From positions 682,001-746,000 of the forward strand of contig NZ_JARUQS010000001.1 of assembly GCF_029767755.1 (NCBI RefSeq): DNA of 64,000 nt, given 5' to 3'. How positions within the stretch are numbered: position 1 is the first letter of the stretch; every line of letters begins with the position of its first letter. The notes below the pieces were generated by a model. It made no database searches, was not told the DNA's origin, and saw only the letters and a program-made list of their open reading frames with translations. A program made the translations under genes and the position numbers. The stretch is from Thiomicrorhabdus sp. zzn3 (GTDB lineage Bacteria > Pseudomonadota > Gammaproteobacteria > Thiomicrospirales > Thiomicrospiraceae). Below, in pieces: positions 43,729 to 52,676 of the stretch.

Positions 43729-44472
43729 ATGAATGAATATGCGCTTTATATTGTCGTCACGCTGGCGATTCTGTTTTTCGCCAGTGCCATTAAGATCCTG
43801 CGCGAGTACGAACGCGGGGTTATTTTTCTATTGGGACGTTTCTGGAAGGTGAAGGGCCCCGGCTTCATTATCGTCATTCCGATTATTCAGCAGATGGAAC
43901 GGGTGGATCTGCGCACCATCGTCATGGATGTGCCGAGTCAGGATGTGATTTCCCGTGACAATGTGTCGGTGCATGTGAATGCGGTGGTCTATTTTCGGGT
44001 GATTCATCCGGATAAGGCGATCATTCAGGTGGAAAACTTTTTCGAAGCGACCAGTCAGTTGGCGCAGACGACCTTGCGTTCGGTGCTGGGGCAGCATGAA
44101 CTGGACGAGATGCTGGCCGAGCGCGACCGTTTGAACGCCGATATTCAAAGTGTGCTCGATCAGCAGACCGATGCCTGGGGGATCAAGGTCAGTAATGTGG
44201 AAATTAAGCACGTCGATTTGGATGAGAGTATGATCCGGGCGATTGCCAAACAGGCGGAAGCGGAACGAACCCGCCGCGCCAAAGTCATCCACGCGGAAGG
44301 GGAGATGCAGGCATCGGAAAAACTGTTTGAAGCGGCACAGATTCTGGCCCAGCAGCCGCAGGCTCTACAGTTGCGTTACCTGCAAACCCTAACGGAAATC
44401 GCCAATGAGCGTTCCAATACCATCGTCTTCCCATTGCCGATGGAATTGATCGATTCGTTATTGAAGAAATAG
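43729..44472 (+). CDS. slipin (SPFH/stomatin-like membrane protein)
   Basis: About 247 residues. An N-terminal hydrophobic hairpin is followed by an SPFH domain ([31 protein letters not shown]...[33 protein letters not shown]) and a coiled-coil C-terminus ([27 protein letters not shown]). ATG 43729 is well spaced (8 nt) from AGAGGGG; ATG 43723 is too close. Slipins build membrane scaffolds and are the partners and substrates of NfeD proteases. Confidence 0.94.
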   Translation: MNEYALYIVVTLAILFFASAIKILREYERGVIFLLGRFWKVKGPGFIIVIPIIQQMERVDLRTIVMDVPSQDVISRDNVSVHVNAVVYFRVIHPDKAIIQVENFFEATSQLAQTTLRSVLGQHELDEMLAERDRLNADIQSVLDQQTDAWGIKVSNVEIKHVDLDESMIRAIAKQAEAERTRRAKVIHAEGEMQASEKLFEAAQILAQQPQALQLRYLQTLTEIANERSNTIVFPLPMELIDSLLKK

Positions 44473-44505
44473 AAATAGTCCAGCAGGTGGAGGATAGGAA
44501 AAATC

Positions 44506-44880
44506 GTGTTATATCAACTGGCGGCCGATCTGATCGTATTGCTGCATTTTGCGTTCATTCTGTTTGTACTTTTTGGAGGCTTTCTCGTATTCAGATGGCC
44601 TTGGCTGCTCTGGTTGCAAGTACCTGCTGCCGTGTGGGGTGCTTTGATTGCCTTGATCGGTTGGACGTGCCCTTTGACAACGATGGAGAGCCGTTTTCGA
44701 CAAGCGGCGGGATCGGAAAACGTCTATGACGGAGGTTTTATTGACCGTTATCTGGTGACACGTATCTTTTCACAAGGTTCTACTCGTGAAATGGACATCG
44801 CTATGGGCATTATCGTCATTGTGATTAATGTCTTGGCGTATCGATTAATCTGGTTGCGCAGTCAAAAGGCACAAGGTTAA
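44506..44880 (+). CDS. DUF2784 domain-containing membrane protein
   Basis: 124 residues with three membrane segments. The DUF2784 hallmarks AADLIVLLHFAFILFVLFGGFLVFRWPW, GWTCPLTTMESRFRQAAG and YDGGFIDRYLV are present. The function is unknown. GTG 44506 follows AGGA. It lies 33 nt after slipin and is probably co-transcribed with nfeD-slipin. Confidence 0.87.
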   Translation: MLYQLAADLIVLLHFAFILFVLFGGFLVFRWPWLLWLQVPAAVWGALIALIGWTCPLTTMESRFRQAAGSENVYDGGFIDRYLVTRIFSQGSTREMDIAMGIIVIVINVLAYRLIWLRSQKAQG

Positions 44881-45014
44881 TAGATCGGTTTTTGACCTTT
44901 TCCTTAACTTGTTTGACAGCATTACATACCCCATGAATGTATCGCTTCAAGTGGCAATATCGGAAACGATAGTGAATTTCTGTTTGCCGCTTCGATCCGT
45001 CGCTTTAGTGTATA

Positions 45015-45827
45015 TTACCAAATATAGGCACTGGCTTTTTTACCCAGAACACGAAGTTCGAATACTTGGGAACAGGCGCGCTGGGAGACGCCGTAACAGA
45101 CATGTAGTGGCAGCAAGTGCTCCTCTCTGGGGTGACAGTAGCGTGCAAACGGAGCCTGTTGCCAGTTTTCGAATCGATGGGTACGTTCCTGTTCGTCAAT
45201 GTCTCTGTTGGAACAGGTGTCGATGAGCCAGGCTTCAAACGATTCGTTCATGTTCTGAACTTCCACATCGGGTGGACTGAAAAAAGCGCGCATATTATGG
45301 AATGTGAAACCGGATCCGACGATCAACAGGTTTTCATGCCGGAGTTCCGACAGTGCCTGACCGATTCGAATGTGCTGCCTGGGATCCAAAGTATTGACCA
45401 AGGACACTTGGACGCAGGGAATATCTGCTTTAGGGTACATAATCTTCAGTGGAACGAACAGGCCGTGGTCGAAACCGCGTTGGCCATCCAGCTCGGCACC
45501 CAGTCCGTATTTATTCAGTAACGCATGGATTTTCGAGGCCAACAGTGGATTGCCTGGAGCGGGGTATTCGATTTGGTAGGATTCGGGCGGAAAGCCCCTG
45601 AAATCGTAAACAAGCGTTGGCTGCGCTGCGCTGGTGATGATTGGACAGTTAGCTTCCCAGTGGGCACTGATCACGATCATGGCCGACGGTTTTCCTATCC
45701 TTTCTGACATGGTTTTCAGGTTTGCGACCAGCTCTTTATGCCCGACGTCGCCAAGCAACGGCATGGGGCCGCCGCCGTGAGAGAGGAACAGCACTTTGGG
45801 GGCGTTTGAAATGTTTGAATTGTTCAT
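45015..45827 (-). CDS. DODA-type extradiol aromatic ring-opening dioxygenase
   Basis: 270 residues, class III extradiol dioxygenase (LigB superfamily, YgiD/DODA type). Metal ligands are suggested by SHGGGPMPLLGD, ISAHWEANCP, and GFDHGLFVPLKIMYP; GSGFTFHNMRAF completes the pattern. E. coli YgiD opens L-DOPA at the 4,5 bond; the substrate here is unknown. It stands alone, divergent from the flagellin gene. Confidence 0.88.
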   Translation of the reverse strand: MNNSNISNAPKVLFLSHGGGPMPLLGDVGHKELVANLKTMSERIGKPSAMIVISAHWEANCPIITSAAQPTLVYDFRGFPPESYQIEYPAPGNPLLASKIHALLNKYGLGAELDGQRGFDHGLFVPLKIMYPKADIPCVQVSLVNTLDPRQHIRIGQALSELRHENLLIVGSGFTFHNMRAFFSPPDVEVQNMNESFEAWLIDTCSNRDIDEQERTHRFENWQQAPFARYCHPREEHLLPLHVCYGVSQRACSQVFELRVLGKKASAYIW

Positions 45828-46014
45828 GATGGCTTCGAGGCGTTATCGCTTTCTTGAATTCAGTTTAAACCGTTTGAGTCTTTGAATGTAGGTTGATCAT
45901 GAATAGATCGTTGCCATAATGAGAACGCTCCAAGTGATCTTTACAATACTATTGTTTTTCCTTTGCCTAATGGGGTTAGTACAGTTTTTTAAAAAATAGT
46001 TGATATTAATAGGG

Positions 46015-46041
46015 TCAAGTTTGATGAATGTTTGCCGATTA
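46015..46041 (+). promoter_or_regulatory. sigma-28 (FliA) promoter of the orphan flagellin
   Basis: TCAAGTTT (46015-46022), 11 nt, GCCGATTA (46034-46041) is an almost perfect match to the FliA consensus TAAAGTTT-N11-GCCGATAA with the exact spacing. It lies 34 nt upstream of the flagellin start, so the gene is expected to be a late-class flagellar gene. Confidence 0.85.
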
Positions 46042-46075
46042 ATAGCGTAACAAAAGAGCTATTAAATGATATTTA

Positions 46076-46913
46076 ATGCAAATTAGTAACTCACAATCTC
46101 TAAATATCCAGAGAATGATGCATCATAACTCTCTTTCGATAAATGGAAGTCAGGAGAAGTTGACAAGCGGTGTTCGTATTAATCAAGCTGCAGATGATGC
46201 GGCTGGTTTGGCGATCAGTACCAAGCTAAATTCACAGTTGATCGGCGATGAACAGGCCTTACGAAACCTGAATGACGGCATTGCTGTTCTACAAACCCTT
46301 GATGGTGCTGCAGATGACGTAGTGTCGATGTTACAGAGAATGAGAGAGTTGTCGTTACAGGCGATGACGGGTACGTACAGTGATACGAATAGAGTCCAAA
46401 TGCAAGAAGAGGTTACTCAGCTGGCTGAAGAAATAAAGCGTGTGGGCGATACCTTGAAATTTAATGGTCAAGCTTTAAGTGAATTAAATGGAGCTGGTAA
46501 ATTAACCATTCATGGTGGGGCTGATATTGGTGACGAAAATAAAATTGAGGTGCCGTTGGCCGATTTTAAGATCATTGGTGCCGACTTTGTAATAGATGGA
46601 ATTGCAGGAGCATTTTTTATAACAACGCAGGTTGAGGCTGAAGCTACTCTGGACAGAATTGACGTTCACCTGGATACATTAAGTAATAATAGGGCTGTTT
46701 GGGGGGGCGATTCAGAACAGAGTTGAATCTTCGATTCAAAACCTTACCAACAAGTCGATTGCACAACATGGCACATTCAGTCAGATTACAGATACGAATT
46801 ACGCTAAGGAAAGTGCCAATTTGGCGAGCCGGCAAGTTTTAAATCAAGCTGCAACCAGTATGCTTAGTCAAGTCAATCAATCACACGAGAGGGTGTTAAG
46901 TTTGATCCAATAG
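46076..46913 (+). pseudogene. flagellin, frame interrupted at a run of seven G
   Basis: The N-terminal D0/D1 region is intact (INGSQEKLTSGVRINQAADDAAGLAISTKLNSQ, then LRNLNDGIAVLQTLDGAADDVVSMLQRMRELSLQA). The open frame stops at 46726, but the +1-shifted frame continues with AIQNRVESSIQNLTNKS and the C-terminal D0 (ESANLASRQVLNQAATSMLSQ) to TAG 46911. Seven G at 46701-46707 are one too many: six would give VWGAIQNR and a flagellin of about 279 residues, with a small variable domain. It may be phase-variable, decayed, or a homopolymer read error. It is A+T-richer than its neighbours and has no flagellar genes beside it. Confidence 0.85.
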
Positions 46914-46936
46914 CGTTTATTGGAGAGTCAATGAAA

Positions 46937-46971
46937 TTTTGAAAACAGGGGGCAATTCCCTGTTTTCAAAA
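46937..46971. terminator. bidirectional terminator between flagellin and proS
   Basis: A perfect 14-bp stem, TTTTGAAAACAGGG (46937-46950) with CCCTGTTTTCAAAA (46958-46971), encloses a 7-nt loop. The CAGGG/CCCTG core has A-tracts before and T-tracts after it on both strands. It lies between the convergent flagellin and proS genes. Confidence 0.8.
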
Positions 46972-46984
46972 AGATTAGCAGAGA

Positions 46985-48700
46985 CTAACCATTTAGTTTT
47001 TCCATTAAGAAGTTGATAAAGCCCTCTTGAGCAACATCTTGAGATTTTTCATCGCGACGGTGTTTATATTCCAACATGCCGTTGTCCAGTCCACGCTCAC
47101 CGATGACGATACGGTGCGGAATACCGATCAGATCCATGTCGGAGAACATAACGCCTGGACGTTCCGCACGATCATCCAACAACACCTCAACCCCTTTGGC
47201 CATCAGCTCTTGATAAAGTTGTTCGGCGACTTCGGCCACGCGCGGTGATTTATGCATCTGCATTGGAACGATACAGACCTGGAACGGGGCAATGGCTTCC
47301 GGCCAGATAATCCCTTTATCATCGTAGTTCTGCTCAATGGCCGCGGCCACCACACGGGTGACACCAATGCCGTAACACCCCATCTCTAAAATTTGCGAAC
47401 GGCTGTTTTCGTTTTGCACTGTGGCGTTGAGAGCCTGAGAATATTTGTTACCCAGCTGGAAGATATGACCGACTTCGATACCGCGACGGATTTCCAGTTT
47501 ACCTTGTCCATCTGGGCTCGGATCGCCTTTGACCACATTACGGATGTCGGCGATGGCGGTTGGCGTTGCGTCGCGCTCCCAGTTGGCACCTGTATAGTGA
47601 TAGCCATCTTCATTCGCACCGCAGACAAAATCAGCCGAGTGCGCAGCGGTACGATCCACAATCACGGGAATAGTCAAACCAACCGGGCCGATGGAGCCGG
47701 CACCGCAGCCAGCGGCCTCTTTAACCTCCTCGTCACTGGCCATTTCCAAAGGTGACGCAACCAAGTCCAGTTTTTCGGCTTTGATTTCGTTCAATTCATG
47801 GTCGCCGCGCACCACCAGTGCAACCACCGGTGCCTGTTCCGTTGCTCCTTTAACTAACAGGGTTTTGAGAACCTTCTTTTTCTTCAGTTGCAGGAAGTCA
47901 CAGACTTCTTCAATGCTGTGTTTGCCTGGTGTCGCCACTTTAGCCAGCTCTTCACTCGCTGCAGGGCGATCACCGCGTGGCGCCAATGCTTCGGCCAATT
48001 CCACATTCGCTGCATAATCGGATTCGGTAGAGAAGGCGATGTCATCTTCACCCGAGTCGGCGAGCACATGAAATTCGTGTGATCCTTCGCCACCGATCGA
48101 ACCGGTATCAGCCTGCACTGGACGGAAGTCCAAGCCCAAACGGGTAAAGATGCGGTTATAGGTGTCATACATGTCGCTGTAAGTTTCTTGCAGACTTTCG
48201 CGATCCATATGGAACGAGTAGGCGTCTTTCATAATGAATTCACGCGACCGCATGACGCCGAAACGAGGACGGATTTCGTCACGGAACTTGGTCTGAATCT
48301 GATAGAAATTGGCTGGTAGCTGTTTGTAGCTGCGGATTTCACGGCGGATCAGGTCGGTAATGATCTCTTCGTGTGTTGGCCCCAATGCAAAATCACGCTG
48401 ATGACGATCTTTAAAGCGCAGCAGTTCCGGGCCGTAGTCTTCCGCACGACCGGACTCTTCCCAAAGCTCTAATGGTTGCACTACCGGCATGAGTACTTCC
48501 TGAGCTCCTGATCGGTTCATTTCTTCACGGATAATAGCCTCAACTTTGCGAAGTACACGAACCCCGAGTGGTAACCAGTTATACAGGCCGCCTGCTAAAG
48601 AGCGGATGATACCGGCTCTAATCATCAATTGGTGACTGATGACGACTGCGTCGGCGGGAGTTTCACGGGTAGTGGATAGCAATAAATTGGATGTTTTCAT
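46985..48700 (-). CDS. proS: prolyl-tRNA synthetase
   Basis: 571 residues from ATG 48700 (an upstream TTG would add eight). A class II synthetase of the bacterial type, with motif 2 region [31 protein letters not shown], an editing (INS/YbaK-like) insertion in the middle ([19 protein letters not shown]...), motif 3 [15 protein letters not shown] and an anticodon-binding C-terminus. Length matches E. coli ProS. Confidence 0.97.
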   Translation of the reverse strand: MKTSNLLLSTTRETPADAVVISHQLMIRAGIIRSLAGGLYNWLPLGVRVLRKVEAIIREEMNRSGAQEVLMPVVQPLELWEESGRAEDYGPELLRFKDRHQRDFALGPTHEEIITDLIRREIRSYKQLPANFYQIQTKFRDEIRPRFGVMRSREFIMKDAYSFHMDRESLQETYSDMYDTYNRIFTRLGLDFRPVQADTGSIGGEGSHEFHVLADSGEDDIAFSTESDYAANVELAEALAPRGDRPAASEELAKVATPGKHSIEEVCDFLQLKKKKVLKTLLVKGATEQAPVVALVVRGDHELNEIKAEKLDLVASPLEMASDEEVKEAAGCGAGSIGPVGLTIPVIVDRTAAHSADFVCGANEDGYHYTGANWERDATPTAIADIRNVVKGDPSPDGQGKLEIRRGIEVGHIFQLGNKYSQALNATVQNENSRSQILEMGCYGIGVTRVVAAAIEQNYDDKGIIWPEAIAPFQVCIVPMQMHKSPRVAEVAEQLYQELMAKGVEVLLDDRAERPGVMFSDMDLIGIPHRIVIGERGLDNGMLEYKHRRDEKSQDVAQEGFINFLMEKLNG

Positions 48701-48811
48701 TATGCGGCAATACCTTAACAGCAACTAAAGGATTAAATAGGCGGTATTTTAACATAGGGGGGGATTTATCTGCGCAGCAAAACCTCTGTAATGAAGGGAA
48801 AAATTTAGAGG

Positions 48812-50818
48812 TCAGTGGCAGAATTTTTCAGCAATGCGTTCACGAATAAACGTCTCAAACTTTTTCGCCGGGAGCGGCGCGGAGCAGTAATAACCTTGAT
48901 AGCTGTCACAGCCTATGCGCTTGAGGTATTCAAGTTGGTCATGGGTTTCGACACCTTCCGCGACCACTTGCAGTTTAAGGGTTTGTGCAATCTTAACAAT
49001 GGTTTCGATAAAGGCGGCCCCGGTTTCCGAAGCGTAGTCGTCCATAAAGGATTTATCGATTTTCAGTGTATTGAGTGGGAAACTTTTTAAATAGGCCAGA
49101 GATGAGTAGCCGGTTCCGAAATCATCCAGCGAGATAGTCGCGCCCAGTCTGGAGATGCGTTCCAGCGAGTTTAAATTACCTTGGGAACGTTCAATAAACA
49201 CCGATTCAGTAATCTCGATATCGAGTTTGGATGGCGCAAAATCACGCGTTTGAATGAGCTCTTTAAAGGTCTGGTCAAAGTGATGATCCAAGAATTGGAC
49301 GGCCGACAGGTTGACCGAAATCGACAGATCGATCAAGCCCTGTTTTTTCCAATCCATCTGCTGGCGAATCGCTTCTTTGAGGATCCACCAGCCGAGTTCG
49401 ACCATCAAGCCATTTTTCTCAGCAGCCGGAATGAATTTGTCAGGAGGGATGAGCCCTTTTTCGGGGTGGTTCCAGCGTACCAGGGCTTCTGCACCAATGA
49501 TGCTGTAATCACGCAAAGAAATTTTAGGTTGGTAGTAGAGTTGGAATTCACCATGATCAAGGCCGTGGCGAATGTCGTGTTCCAATTCGATTTCAGACAA
49601 GACCTGTTGGTGCAGTTCTTCGGTAAAGAATTTAAATTGGTTTTTACCGGAGTTTTTTGCCTCGTACATGGCGATATCCGCGTTTTTCATCAGGTCGGTG
49701 ATATCTACGCCGTCCTTAGGATAAAAAGACACCCCGACACTGGCCGACACCTTAACCGGATGGCCATCCACGATGTGGACCTCTTTGACGCGCTCCAGTA
49801 CTCGTTGAATGATATGAATCAGTTCCAGATTGTTATTGTAATGGCTTAATACCACCACGAATTCATCCCCGCCGACACGGGCAATAATGTCGTATTTTCT
49901 TAAGACATCCTGAATCAGGCCGGCGACATTTTTTAAGAGTTTATCGCCGACTTCGTGGCCTAGAGAGTCATTCACTTTTTTAAAGTCATCCAGGTCCAAG
50001 AACATCAGGGCGAATTCAGAATGATTATGTGAGGCTTCGGAGATGAGCCAGCCCAACCGCTCATTGAGTTGGTTACGGTTAGCCAAACCGCTTAGATCAT
50101 CAGTACGTGCCAGGCGATAGAGCTCATCCCGCTCTTGTTCTAGTCGATCAAACGTTTGCACCATGGAAGATCGGACATATTCGAGTTCACGAATCTTAAA
50201 CTTGGAAGGAATTTCCGACTGATAATAAGCATACTGGCGCAACAGTTCGAGAGGATTGGTCACGAAATATCTCAGTGCGAGCCACAGCAAACCAAATACA
50301 ATCAGAGGGATCAGGCCAAAAACAATTAAGAAGTTAAGCTGATGTTGAGAGAAGTAGTTGACGAGGTAGGCCTGGTCGGGATAGATAAACAGGCTTAAGT
50401 CGTGTGGCTTATCCTGTATAAAAAAGTGGATATGGGTTTCAAAAATTTGTTTCTCTACCAGCTGGGAGGCTTTAAGGTCATAGATTTTAGAAATGGTCAC
50501 CTGTCTCGGTGGCGGTGTGGTAATGCCGGCATCCGTCGTGAGAATGATTTGGTTGCCGTAAGCGACCGCCATGGCTTCGATAAGCGGGTTGTTGGCCACT
50601 TTGCGATTTAGAAAAGAGGTGAAGTTTTTAATCCTTTCAATACTGTCCATTTCCGAAGAGATGACGTAGGCACTTTCCGACAGATCGTGACGGATATTCT
50701 CCAAAATCAGGTCTGTTTTACGTTGTTGGTCTTCCAGAAAATAGTAAAAGAACACGCTGTAAAAGACCGTGATGATAAATAGGATGGAAGAGAGTAAAAA
50801 GGATTGAATGCCGAACAT
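48812..50818 (-). CDS. membrane sensor with GGDEF and EAL domains
   Basis: 668 residues. Membrane helices at about 5-27 and 162-183 flank a periplasmic domain of about 130 residues. The GGDEF domain has intact GGDEF at 316-320, and the EAL domain has EALVRWNHPEKG at 444-455, LDIEITES and LDDFGTGYSSLAYLKSFPLNTLKIDKSFM. Both c-di-GMP synthesis and hydrolysis motifs look intact. The gene directly follows, with no spacer, a gene for a substrate-binding lipoprotein that may supply its signal. Confidence 0.92.
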   Translation of the reverse strand: MFGIQSFLLSSILFIITVFYSVFFYYFLEDQQRKTDLILENIRHDLSESAYVISSEMDSIERIKNFTSFLNRKVANNPLIEAMAVAYGNQIILTTDAGITTPPPRQVTISKIYDLKASQLVEKQIFETHIHFFIQDKPHDLSLFIYPDQAYLVNYFSQHQLNFLIVFGLIPLIVFGLLWLALRYFVTNPLELLRQYAYYQSEIPSKFKIRELEYVRSSMVQTFDRLEQERDELYRLARTDDLSGLANRNQLNERLGWLISEASHNHSEFALMFLDLDDFKKVNDSLGHEVGDKLLKNVAGLIQDVLRKYDIIARVGGDEFVVVLSHYNNNLELIHIIQRVLERVKEVHIVDGHPVKVSASVGVSFYPKDGVDITDLMKNADIAMYEAKNSGKNQFKFFTEELHQQVLSEIELEHDIRHGLDHGEFQLYYQPKISLRDYSIIGAEALVRWNHPEKGLIPPDKFIPAAEKNGLMVELGWWILKEAIRQQMDWKKQGLIDLSISVNLSAVQFLDHHFDQTFKELIQTRDFAPSKLDIEITESVFIERSQGNLNSLERISRLGATISLDDFGTGYSSLAYLKSFPLNTLKIDKSFMDDYASETGAAFIETIVKIAQTLKLQVVAEGVETHDQLEYLKRIGCDSYQGYYCSAPLPAKKFETFIRERIAEKFCH

Positions 50819-51730
50819 TTATAAGAGATCCCTGATCGGAAACTGTGCTTCATTTAGCCTGTTGATCAATGGTTCAGACAGCTCTTCATTGAGCCAGAGA
50901 ATATCGTTCAAACTTGCTTCAAAGTCTTCATAAGAACCATTTTCAAGATAGGGCTTAACCGTTTGATAATATTTTTTAGGATCAGTTTTCAGTACCTTAA
51001 CGGCATCATCGATGGCTTTTTTCAGTCCTTTGAATTGTGCTCTATGCTTCAGTAACACATCCTTTGGCGTGTACAGGGCGTCAACCACCAGCAGGTTGAG
51101 ATTGTCGGCGGTTGAGGTAATGACATTAAAGCCTTTTTTTTGCAGTTCATAGTTGTAAGGGATATAGGTGACGATAATGGCCGGCTTGTCACTGTGATCT
51201 TCCTCTATGGAAGAGACGATTTTGACCTGATCTTTATTGATGAAATTAAACTGGCGGCTATTTAGGTTATTTTGCTTGACAAAGTCCTTAAAAACCAAAT
51301 GATTGACGGTATCGAGTTCCAGGTAGACGTCAATCGTCTCGGTCGTTGCTTGAAGTTCCGCAATTGAGCGGTTGCTCATCACCATGTCGCCGCCATTGGA
51401 GCGGTCAAACATAATAATTGGCACCAAATCAGGCTGGGATTTTAAAACGCGCTGAAATTCATACTGGGTTCCGGTAAAAGCGTGTTTTTGCGCGGTTTGA
51501 TAAATATGCACGTTTTCGCCAAGCGAGACAACATTGGAGAGTTTGATATTCAGCGGGTCAAGCCAACCTTGCTCTTTGGCGTAAAACAACGGCGAGAAGC
51601 CAATCCAGGAGTTGGTCATGATTTCCAAACGCTCGGATTGTTTGGAACTACAGGCTGAAAACAGTGAAGCAACTAAAAAAAAGAAGAGAGCATAATGCAA
51701 TAAAGGGCGCTTTTTACCTGTTTGTTTCAT
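50819..51730 (-). CDS. NMT1-like substrate-binding lipoprotein
   Basis: About 303 residues from ATG 51730. A lipoprotein signal (YALFFFLVASLFSAC) is followed by a periplasmic binding-protein fold of the nitrate/taurine/NMT1 type (IMTNSWIGFSPLFYAKEQGWLD, then FTGTQYEFQRVLKSQPDLVPIIMFDRSNGGDMVMSN). No ABC permease or ATPase is adjacent. Instead the stop codon abuts a GGDEF-EAL gene, so it more likely acts as a signal-sensing subunit than as a transport component. Confidence 0.85.
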   Translation of the reverse strand: MKQTGKKRPLLHYALFFFLVASLFSACSSKQSERLEIMTNSWIGFSPLFYAKEQGWLDPLNIKLSNVVSLGENVHIYQTAQKHAFTGTQYEFQRVLKSQPDLVPIIMFDRSNGGDMVMSNRSIAELQATTETIDVYLELDTVNHLVFKDFVKQNNLNSRQFNFINKDQVKIVSSIEEDHSDKPAIIVTYIPYNYELQKKGFNVITSTADNLNLLVVDALYTPKDVLLKHRAQFKGLKKAIDDAVKVLKTDPKKYYQTVKPYLENGSYEDFEASLNDILWLNEELSEPLINRLNEAQFPIRDLL

Positions 51731-51828
51731 AGCTGACTGTATCTTCAAATTGGCTGTATTGGTTTAGTTTCAAATTTACCACAACTTTTGTCATTGTGTA
51801 CAAACTATCGATACCTATAAGTCCGAAT

Positions 51829-52635
51829 TTAATTTGTATTTAATAATGGTGTTTTTGCAACTGTGGGGCCTCCTGGCGCCTGATGCACCGGCATTATTTC
51901 AATGCGATTAATGTTTACATGGGCGGGTTGCTGCAAGATCCAGCGCACGGTTTCAGCCACGTCCGCCGCCTTGAGAGGTTGCAAGCCTTCATAGACTTTA
52001 TCGGCCCGCTGGGCATCGCCTTTAAAGCGTACCAGTGAAAATTCACTGTCGTTGAGCAGGCCGGGTTCAAGATTGGTGACGCGTACCGCCGTGCCCAATA
52101 AATCGCTTCTCAAATTGACTGAGAACTGTTCAACAAACGCTTTGGTGGCGCCATATACATTGGCTCCTTTGTAATGATAGGTGCCGGCAATGGAGCCAAC
52201 ATTGATGATGTGACCGTGATTGGCTTTGACCAGGCCTGGTAGGATTTGGCGAGTCAAAAAGGCCAGTGAGAGACAGTTGGTTTCAATCATGGTTTGCCAG
52301 TCGTTCCAGTCCGTTTCGTGAGCTGGATTCAAGCCCAGAGCCAATCCTGCATTGTTGATGAGCACGTCGACGGGTTTAAAAGCATTGGGAAGAGCGTCGA
52401 GTTCCGCTTTAAGCTGAATATGGTCGTTAATGTCACAGGCGATAAGATGACATTGCGTATTGCAGTCGATTTCCAGTTGTGACTTTAAAGCTTCTAACCG
52501 GTCTTGGCGGCGGGCAAGCAGAATCAATTTATAACCTTCAGCCGCCAATACTTCAGCTGTGGCTTTACCGATGCCTGAAGAGGCACCGGTAATGAGGGCG
52601 GTTTGGTAGACCGGAGCATGAGGGTGAGGTGACAT
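51829..52635 (-). CDS. short-chain dehydrogenase (YdfG-like)
   Basis: 268 residues. Rossmann motif ALITGASSGIGKATA with LLARRQDRLEAL favouring NADP, INNAGLALGL, catalytic serine in NVGSIAGTYHYKG and YGATKAFVEQFS with the catalytic Tyr and Lys, then NLEPGLLNDSEFS. The pattern is that of YdfG-type 3-hydroxy acid/serine dehydrogenases. It is probably transcribed with the upstream AsmA gene, 41 nt away. Confidence 0.88.
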   Translation of the reverse strand: MSPHPHAPVYQTALITGASSGIGKATAEVLAAEGYKLILLARRQDRLEALKSQLEIDCNTQCHLIACDINDHIQLKAELDALPNAFKPVDVLINNAGLALGLNPAHETDWNDWQTMIETNCLSLAFLTRQILPGLVKANHGHIINVGSIAGTYHYKGANVYGATKAFVEQFSVNLRSDLLGTAVRVTNLEPGLLNDSEFSLVRFKGDAQRADKVYEGLQPLKAADVAETVRWILQQPAHVNINRIEIMPVHQAPGGPTVAKTPLLNTN

Positions 52636-52676
52636 TAACTTTGTTATTTCCTTTTTAGCCGATGTCCGAGAAGGTT

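Noticed and set aside
49181-49849. 222-codon plus-strand frame within the GGDEF-EAL gene
   Set aside because: It overlaps conserved GGDEF and EAL motifs on the other strand and shows no recognisable protein features.
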